Shown: positions 46,001 to 50,134 of the stretch, piece by piece
Layout: every line of letters begins with the position of its first letter
Numbering within the stretch: position 1 is the first letter of the stretch
NCBI GenBank assembly: GCA_023954855.1
Contig: JAGSGY010000037.1
Span: forward strand, 1 to 50,134
Length of the DNA stretch: 50,134 bases
Reading direction: 5' to 3'
From: Pseudomonadota bacterium
GTDB lineage: Bacteria > Myxococcota_A > UBA796 > GCA-2862545
The notes under the pieces: model-generated
The model's database searches: none
The model's input: the letters and a program-made list of their open reading frames with translations, nothing else
What the model was told of the DNA's origin: nothing
Translations under genes and position numbers: made by a program

Positions 46001-46998
46001 CGATGTTGCGCCTGGCCCACGGTCTCGTGCTCAAGCTGATGGGAGACGTCAAGGGCGGCGAGTACGCCCTGCAGATCGCGCTGGACGTTGCCGGGGACGT
46101 TGGCGTTCCCTGGGTTGAGGTTCGCGCCCACCTCGATCTCGGTCGCAGCTATCTGGAGCGTGGAAAGCATCCCCTCGCCCGCGCCCATCTGCAGCAGGCC
46201 CGTGCGCTCCTCGTCATCGAACAAGACCCGGAACTTGAGCTGCAGGCCGCCGAAGCGACCGCCGTCCTCGCCCATGAAGAAGGACGAAACGACGATGCGC
46301 GCGCACGCTGGGAGGAAGCCCTCGAGCTCGCGGGAGCGGACCACGCCGCCGTCGCTCGCTGCCTTCTCGGACTTGCGAGCCAGCAGATCCGAACCGGGGA
46401 CACCGACCGCGCCTCGCCCACACTCAAGCGCGCCTTCGCCGCCGCCGAAGAAGCGAACGACCCCATCCTTCAGGGCCGGGCGCTGAACAACCAAGGCATC
46501 CTGCACTCCACGATGGGACAGCACGACGAGGCCTTGGCCTGCTTTCGGCAGGCCCTTCGGGTGCGCGAGGGCATACAGTACACGCGCGGCGTGATGGTGA
46601 ACTACCACAACATCGGCGACACCTACTTCAACCTCGAGGAGTGGTCACGAGCATGGGTGGCGTTTGCCCGTAGCCGCGAGCTTGCGGCGCAGATGGGCTG
46701 GGACCGCGGCATCGCGCTCAACGACACCTACATGGGCTACATCGAGACCGTCCGCGACAAGTGGTCCTCTGGTGTCGAGCGCATGCGGCACGCCGTCGAA
46801 CTGGCGCGGTCGTTCAAGGACGCTGAGATCACGGCCTTCGGCCTCTGGCTTCAGGCGCGAGCGCATGCCGACCGCGGAGACACCGAGACCGCTCTGCCCT
46901 TGCTCGATGCCGCCGAACAAGCCGCCGCGGGCATCGAGATGGTCCATATGCTCGAGAGCATCGAGGCCCTACGAACCACGCTCGCCGCTAATCCCTAG
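43024..46998 (+). CDS. Ser/Thr kinase - nucleotide-cyclase-like - ATPase - TPR fusion protein
   Basis: This 1324-residue multidomain protein begins with an active-looking Hanks kinase (ATGGMAEVYLA, VIKRI, HRDVSPHN with Asp148, VDFGVAR). Residues ~365 to 550 resemble a class III cyclase domain: VVSVVVDVDGLTDLS, VTAIDDQVVLLFGA, LAMGVHAGEV and then TTRFARRLSARADHGEILVS, where the usual V-N-x-A-A-R has lost its Asn. From ~575 a STAND/MalT-type ATPase has Walker A GAPGTGKSRL and Walker B FAVEDLH. TPR-like repeats fill ~930 to 1320. It starts on GTG 43024. A signal hub is likely; which outputs are live is unknown. Confidence 0.9.
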   Translation: MQLPAPFGKYELLERIATGGMAEVYLARSFGVAGFEKRLVIKRIREEHAEDPRFISMFINEAKIAVHLNHPNVVQVYDLGRVGPSWYMAMEHLHGRDLTRLVKTLRAVEERLPLPVAVHIVAESCRGLHYAHSVSAPEGTVLGLVHRDVSPHNLVVTFDGSVKLVDFGVARVINTQLGSEKSKGSGRPGGGKYAYMSPEQANGEEVDPRSDIFSAGIVLWELIAGHRLFQHEDAQEKLRRVREAVIPDLSETMGLDSALWAILSKALARERDERYATAGEFEEDLRTWLFEHAAEDHRGALISEMRRAFPGEADRNPLGLGLARLVADVERLDAPEPTLTAGTATPVGSGLPGLLSTPDGERKAVVSVVVDVDGLTDLSLKLEPDDLYKQHYRLLRWVRSIVDRYDGVVVTAIDDQVVLLFGAHKNRHDDAARALECALELQRQVGSLRSKGLQLELAMGVHAGEVTTASGGRRETRYLSRGDTTRFARRLSARADHGEILVSERIIRATDALFRYRKGPEVLNRGGKPPSRSWSVNARRRGIRVAGKGPWLRRAQELDVIRDHLMRLASGKGTSLALVGAPGTGKSRLIREIQTLAQRRGLPMYVARCTPYGEDPAMEPFRDLVRSVLGLSGDPSQAEIEAALPRLTQLGLTPRSIEVVGALLSNRKAAQADDVWDALQRIVHGLSHDGALVFAVEDLHHLQPAEMRRLAQLVKSLLSQPVFFLGTAQGMLTSEFSGMGEVVELGAFPSHVQRRLVAHLLDAESVDVGLLELIESTCEGNALYIEEMVKYLIQRKAVEVNDGRAALSAEVGEGAIPETLTAVVASRIDALEPASKGMLQLAATIRGTFSARLLAEAAGLDDPTPILTNLASHGLIVRTQTTDEWSFASHLVRRVALHGILGVQRRSYHGLIASALETLYAEDIDAYIESLAQHCAEAGRHLDAARYAYRAGQQLERSQLLQRAANYYTSGLKSLEQAPRDPETWDARMQGEAMLRLAHGLVLKLMGDVKGGEYALQIALDVAGDVGVPWVEVRAHLDLGRSYLERGKHPLARAHLQQARALLVIEQDPELELQAAEATAVLAHEEGRNDDARARWEEALELAGADHAAVARCLLGLASQQIRTGDTDRASPTLKRAFAAAEEANDPILQGRALNNQGILHSTMGQHDEALACFRQALRVREGIQYTRGVMVNYHNIGDTYFNLEEWSRAWVAFARSRELAAQMGWDRGIALNDTYMGYIETVRDKWSSGVERMRHAVELARSFKDAEITAFGLWLQARAHADRGDTETALPLLDAAEQAAAGIEMVHMLESIEALRTTLAANP

Positions 46999-48085
46999 GG
47001 CTGCCTGGGTTGAGGCGCGCGAACTCTTCGATGAGCGCCCGGCTCTCGTCGTCGAGCTGCCTCGGAACGACGATGCGCACGCGAACGTAGAGGTCCTCGG
47101 GCTTGCCGTCGGGTCCCTTCGCGCCCTTGCCCTTTAGACGCAGGCGCATGCCCGAGCTCGTGCCGGCGGGAATCGTGATGCGCACCACGCCCTGGGGTGT
47201 CGGCAGCTCGATGCGTCCGCCGAGGATGGCCTCCGCAACCGAGACATCGACAACATCAGAGGAGCTGGCCTCCGACTTAGACTCGGGCCGCGCGCGGCGC
47301 TCGCTGCGCACCCGTCCCACCACGTTGACCCGAACGATGAGGTCGCCGTACGGCCCCCCATTCGCGCCCGCGTTGCCGAGGCCCCGTTCACGGAAGGTCG
47401 CGCCGGTCGTGGTTCCGGGAACAATCCGCACATCTGCGATGTCTTGCACGCGGACCAGTCCAGGATCCGGCGAGCCCGGGCGCCAGGAATCCGCGCGTTG
47501 TTGGCGGTAGTACACCGCAGTGACGCTACCGCCGCGCGCGGCTACGCCAGCGGGCACATCCAAGTCCACCTCGACGTCCTCGCCGGGAACCGGGTCGCGA
47601 TTGGGTGGTGGCGGCCCAGCCGACTCACGCCCGGTAGTGGAGCGCGTGCGGCGACGGTCCGCGTTTCCGAAGCCGAAGTCGCCGAAGTCGTTGAATAAGT
47701 CGTCGAGATCGAGGTGATTCTCGGGATTGTGGCGCGCGCCCTTGGTACTCGCGTGTCCTCCGGCGGCGGACGTCCCGTAGCTCGGCCCACTGCGCGAATC
47801 GCGGCGCTCGGTGCCCCGGTAAAATGCATCGAAGAAGGAACCACCGGCGCCGGCGCCCATGCCTCCGCGTCGCTGGCCACGACGATCGTAGCGGCCGCGC
47901 GTCATCGGATCCATGAGCGTCTCGTACGCTGTGCGAGCGACCTTGAAGCGCTCGGCGAGGACTGGGTCGTCCCCAGCCACATCGGGGTGACATTCACGCG
48001 CGATTTTGCGAAAGGCCTTCTTGATGTCTTGCGTCGACGCGTCCTGTGAGACGCCGAGAATGCCGTAGTAGTCCTGAGAGGGCAT
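46988..48085 (-). CDS. DnaJ-family co-chaperone without zinc finger
   Basis: The 365-residue protein has an N-terminal J-domain (YYGILGVSQDASTQDIKKAF) with the HPD motif in ECHPDVAG, a Gly/Phe-rich stretch (FGDFGFGN) and two C-terminal beta-sandwich segments (PAGVAARGGSV, ELPTPQGVVRITIPAGT). There is no Cys-rich zinc-finger, so it is the type II (CbpA-like) form. It stimulates DnaK-type chaperones. Its stop overlaps the end of the giant kinase gene by about ten bases. It is the last normal chromosomal gene before the cassette-like region. Confidence 0.93.
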   Translation of the reverse strand: MPSQDYYGILGVSQDASTQDIKKAFRKIARECHPDVAGDDPVLAERFKVARTAYETLMDPMTRGRYDRRGQRRGGMGAGAGGSFFDAFYRGTERRDSRSGPSYGTSAAGGHASTKGARHNPENHLDLDDLFNDFGDFGFGNADRRRTRSTTGRESAGPPPPNRDPVPGEDVEVDLDVPAGVAARGGSVTAVYYRQQRADSWRPGSPDPGLVRVQDIADVRIVPGTTTGATFRERGLGNAGANGGPYGDLIVRVNVVGRVRSERRARPESKSEASSSDVVDVSVAEAILGGRIELPTPQGVVRITIPAGTSSGMRLRLKGKGAKGPDGKPEDLYVRVRIVVPRQLDDESRALIEEFARLNPGSPRD

Positions 48086-48727
48086 TATTCGCTATCCGAT
48101 TGCAACGCTTTCTCGACTCTTATCACGGCCTGCGGCCCTGCCCGCCAGCCCGCCGCGGCGTCGGGTCGGCGGAGACAAAGAGCTCTGGCCGGCCGCCGCC
48201 GGCGGGTGGAAGCAAGGCCCGAAGCACAGCCGAGCGAAGCTTGGCGCCCTCGGCGGACGGGATTGGGTCGGAAAGTAGTGGCCACGTCGCCCACTCTACC
48301 CGACGTACAGGCCGCGCGGGAGCAGCGCGACTGTCTCGTTCCAGAAGCGAGGCTCCAACGGGGACACGCGCCCATCTACCTATGGGCAAATGAGCGGTCG
48401 GGCCGGTGTCACACCTGCGCGCGTCGGTTGGTCCCGGTGAGCCGCACGGCGACGTTTCTTGGGGCAGCCCGGAGAATTGGCCCTGGCCCAACTCGAGGTG
48501 CTGCGGGTTGGGTCACGGCGGGCCGCGTAGGTGTGCGAGTCCGTATACCGACGCGTGCGCGGAGATATGCAGCGAAGCGTCTTGGGCCTTCACGGTACGG
48601 GTATGCAGACCTGCATACTTCCGACGTGGGAGTGGTAGGGGTGCTTTTGGAGGGCGTGTGGACAAAGGCGGGGCGGGGGTATACGGCCGCTAGCGGTGGG
48701 GGTGGAGGTATGGGGTTCCGCATACTT
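48086..48727. other. ~640-base stretch without a convincing gene
   Basis: Several short open frames exist on both strands, but they are Pro/Arg/Ala-rich, lack ribosome-binding sites and resemble no family. The stretch is low in coding signal compared with the rest. From about 48540 to 48730 it is strikingly G-rich on the plus strand and carries repeated GTAT/ATAC motifs, including a perfect 8-2-8 palindrome at 48601-48618. I see no integrase remnant and no complete attC site here. Confidence 0.6.
48601..48618. repeat. 8-2-8 perfect palindrome
   Basis: GTATGCAG-AC-CTGCATAC. Related GTATAC or GCATAC words recur at about 48552, 48680 and 48719. It may be a protein-binding site or hairpin. Confidence 0.5.
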
Positions 48728-48738
48728 GGCGTTAGGCA
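48728..48738 (+). repeat. left copy of GGCGTTAGGCA (integron core-site-like)
   Basis: GGCGTTAGGCA contains GTTAGGC, which fits the integron R' core consensus GTTRRRY. The identical 11-mer closes the window at 50124-50134. No R''/L'' partner is found upstream, so the rest of an attC or attI cannot be shown here. Confidence 0.7.
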
Positions 48739-48856
48739 CGTCTAAATGGTCAATGTTCCAACTGGGCCATCTAGGACACTAAGGTCGTTCCCTGCGGCGC
48801 GGGTGTGCATCTGGGTGGAGCGCCCCCTGATACAGTCTCGTTGACTTGGATGGCTG

Positions 48857-49435
48857 ATGACTCTCAACGCCGCTGACCTACGTTCTGTGGGCGGCAAATG
48901 CTACGGACATCTCTTTGAGAACGTCCAAACTGGACTACCCCGCGACATCTTCTGGTCCTTCACGCTTGAGTTCGCACCTGTGGACGTTGACGGGGAAGAA
49001 CTCCAGCCAGCATTGACCATCGAGTGGCTGACGAGGCCGCTCCGCCAATGGAGGGACCTCGTTGGGGCGAGTTGGAGCGGGCATTTCGGGTCGGGCACGG
49101 CCGAATGCAGTGTTTACCTACTCGAACATATTTGCGGTGAGGACTTCAGCCTCGAGGTTCTGGACTGGCGGAGGGCCGAGACAAATCGGCGTGACCCCAG
49201 CGCTTATGTTCAGCTGAAGGTGCGCGCCTCTATGACGGTTGACCTTGCAGAGGGCGGCGACGGAGCCATTCAGCGCATAGTGGGAGAGGCCTGGCTCGAT
49301 TTCGCTGGCGTGGTCGTCAATCTCGACGGCAGGGTTGACGACCCCGCCGTTCTGGATCCATTCATCGACGCGGCGTGTCTGAAACCGCCCCAGGCGGGAC
49401 GCGCGTGGTGGCCCCCCCGGGTCGGGCCAAGCTAG
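48857..49435 (+). CDS. hypothetical protein carried by the cassette
   Basis: The 192-residue product is not recognised. It has no signal peptide or membrane segment, many Trp residues (IFWSFTLEF, EWLTRPLRQWRDLVGASW) and alternating strand-like patterns; soluble single-domain proteins of this sort are common in cassettes and include immunity-like and antiphage proteins, but nothing specific supports that here. The GGA before the ATG is a weak ribosome-binding site. By eye its base composition is a little less GC-rich and its codon choice less biased than in the genes before 48 kb (not computed). Confidence 0.65.
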   Translation: MTLNAADLRSVGGKCYGHLFENVQTGLPRDIFWSFTLEFAPVDVDGEELQPALTIEWLTRPLRQWRDLVGASWSGHFGSGTAECSVYLLEHICGEDFSLEVLDWRRAETNRRDPSAYVQLKVRASMTVDLAEGGDGAIQRIVGEAWLDFAGVVVNLDGRVDDPAVLDPFIDAACLKPPQAGRAWWPPRVGPS

Positions 49436-49442
49436 TCCGTCC

Positions 49443-49464
49443 CCCCGGATGCGGCGGTCCGGGG
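49443..49464 (+). terminator. small hairpin after the cassette gene
   Basis: CCCCGGA (49443-49449) pairs with TCCGGGG (49458-49464) around an eight-base loop, a few bases after the stop codon. No U-tract follows, so it is a weak candidate. Confidence 0.3.
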
Positions 49465-49525
49465 CAATACCGAACCGGATTCGACTCGTAGGGTAGGGGC
49501 GTCTCTGGCCCATCGGGGCGTCCTC

Positions 49526-49858
49526 TCAGCGCCTCCGCCGCCGACGATGCCCTCTAGGAGGGCCTGAGGGACTTGCACTCGATGAGTTGGGCGTTGCGTA
49601 GACTGGTGCGTGCCGTAGCGGGCCAAGGCACGCATTGGGGGGGCGCCCCGGCGCTGTCGCGACCGAGGGAGCCACGTGTTGAGCGGCCTGATTCACCGGT
49701 GTCGCAACCGAGGTGATGGTGGCCATCAAGACCTGAGCCAACGAAGCACCCAGCGCCCCTGCGGCGTAGGCGACGGGCGTCATCGCCGCGGGCGGGATGA
49801 AGACAACGTGTTTGAGAGGCTCAGTCAGAGCGGGTCCGCTGACGGAGGCCATGCGCAT
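49526..49858 (-). CDS. weak candidate ORF antisense to the cassette direction
   Basis: The 110-residue frame opens with MRMASVSGPALTEPLKHVVF and has an Ala-rich hydrophobic segment (AAGALGASLAQVLMATITSV) before degrading into a Pro/Ser/Arg tail ending in six Arg. The first ~75 residues have high third-position GC and look coding, but the tail does not. It could be a real small membrane protein, a remnant, or a chance frame. Confidence 0.25.
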   Translation of the reverse strand: MRMASVSGPALTEPLKHVVFIPPAAMTPVAYAAGALGASLAQVLMATITSVATPVNQAAQHVAPSVATAPGRPPNACLGPLRHAPVYATPNSSSASPSGPPRGHRRRRRR

Positions 49859-50052
49859 GCCGAGCCGATCGAGCCTGGAGGCGTCGGGTCGGCATCCACC
49901 GGGGCAGGGCCGGCGAACGCTTCCGGGCCCCTCACGGGTTGCATCTCACTCGCGGCTTCGTGGGCGTAGACCCACACGAGAAGGCCGCCTGCTGACCATC
50001 AAATGTGGTCGGGTTGAGCAGGCCTCCGAGGTTTCGCGGCGTATGCGCCCGA

Positions 50053-50133
50053 GCATAACGTTGGTTGCTACTGACGACCGGTCGCTACGCTCCCCTGCCG
50101 CTGCGCGGCTCGCAGTAGAACCGGGCGTTAGGC
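50053..50133 (+). other. attC-like recombination site
   Basis: Four arms are present in attC order. R'' GCATAACG (50053-50060) pairs 7 of 8 with R' CGTTAGGC (50126-50133). L'' GGTTGCTACTG (50063-50073) pairs with L' CAGTAGAACC (50113-50122) perfectly except for one unpaired G at 50067, the expected extrahelical base. The 39-base central loop contains the palindrome CGACCGGTCG (50075-50084). Total ~81 bases, within the normal attC range. Confidence 0.8.
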
Positions 50134-50134
50134 A
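50124..50134 (+). repeat. right copy of GGCGTTAGGCA, at the end of the window
   Basis: Identical to 48728-48738. It overlaps the R' arm of the attC-like site, and the window ends on its last base. Confidence 0.75.

Larger units (their letters stand above)
49436..50052. other. ~600-base stretch between cassette gene and attC
   Basis: No gene is convincing on the plus strand. On the minus strand one frame (49526-49858) is worth noting and is listed separately. Further minus-strand fragments (for example NPTTFDGQQAAF and VWVYAHEAASEMQPV, in two different frames near 49930-50015) look protein-like but are not joined, so a frameshifted remnant is possible. A long non-coding tail before the attC is unusual for a single-gene cassette. 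Confidence 0.5.
48732..50127 (+). mobile_element. putative integron gene cassette (no integrase in window)
   Basis: The unit runs from one G/TTAGGC crossover point to the next, 1396 bases. It contains one plus-strand gene at its 5' end and a complete attC-like site at its 3' end, which is the order and orientation of an integron cassette. Because no intI gene is visible and the chromosome to the left is ordinary, it may be a CALIN (attC cluster lacking an integrase), or the first visible cassette of an array that continues past the window. Confidence 0.65.

Noticed and set aside
48486-48513. GCCCAAC ... GTTGGGT, matching both integron core consensuses
   Set aside because: The two arms are only ~14 bases apart with no L''/L' arms, far too short for attC; it is a simple small hairpin.
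48046-48745. Several 90-180-codon frames on both strands between the dnaJ-type gene and the left repeat
   Set aside because: No ribosome-binding sites, Pro/Arg/Gly-biased products, no domain features, and they overlap one another.

Overview
This is a high-GC, densely coding window of bacterial chromosome. Several traits point to a myxobacterium-like or other deltaproteobacterial-type lineage (phylum Myxococcota or a neighbour): a MopE-like protein with Asp-rich 'DNDCDG' repeats and a MYXO-CTERM-like tail, several lipoproteins with Asp/Ser/Gly or Cys-rich repeats, three Hanks-type kinase or pseudokinase proteins, a monomeric isocitrate dehydrogenase and hybrid sensor kinases. This is an inference from gene style; no rRNA or tRNA gene is present to settle it.

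Layout. 1-3.4 kb: 3' end of a surface protein, a FadD-type acyl-CoA ligase and a GreA/GreB-C-like protein. 3.4-7.1 kb: pheA with a tiny hydrophobic ORF behind it, and divergently a coupled trio (truncated haemoglobin, DUF2914 membrane protein, Cys-rich lipoprotein). 7.1-10.6 kb: a TetR regulator facing an unknown gene across tandem palindromes, then a fatty-acid desaturase-MerR operon with a palindrome over its promoter. 10.7-17.0 kb: icd, a hybrid histidine kinase, an ion-channel/TrkA-N protein and a dienoyl-CoA-reductase-like SDR. 17.0-19.9 kb: arginine deiminase plus a DDAH-like enzyme, opposite a small gene with a FadR-type operator. 20-22.8 kb: an ABC exporter-like pair and an acidic exported protein closed by a strong terminator. 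22.9-30.2 kb: a minus-strand run of lipoprotein, Ser/Thr kinase, small protein, HerA-like ATPase and miaB. 30.3-37.5 kb: plus-strand alpha/beta-hydrolase-like lipoprotein, pseudokinase, pepA, engB, rlmE and an LpxH-like phosphoesterase. 37.5-48.1 kb: lon, a Cys-rich lipoprotein, bioB, an HtrA-like protease, a giant kinase-cyclase-ATPase-TPR protein and a DnaJ-family chaperone.

From 48.1 kb to the end the character changes: coding density collapses and a 1.4-kb unit appears that has the anatomy of an integron gene cassette. It is bounded by two copies of GGCGTTAGGCA, carries one unknown plus-strand gene, and ends in a foldable attC site with a bulged G in the L'' arm. The window stops on the last base of that repeat, which suggests an assembly break in a longer cassette array. 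No integrase gene is visible.

Two genes (truncated haemoglobin and the LpxH-like phosphoesterase) look as if they start on CTG behind a good ribosome-binding site. Lipid-related functions recur (acyl-CoA ligase, desaturase, SDR, a phasin-sized protein under a FadR-like box), and three separate palindromic operators sit at genes of this or neighbouring function.
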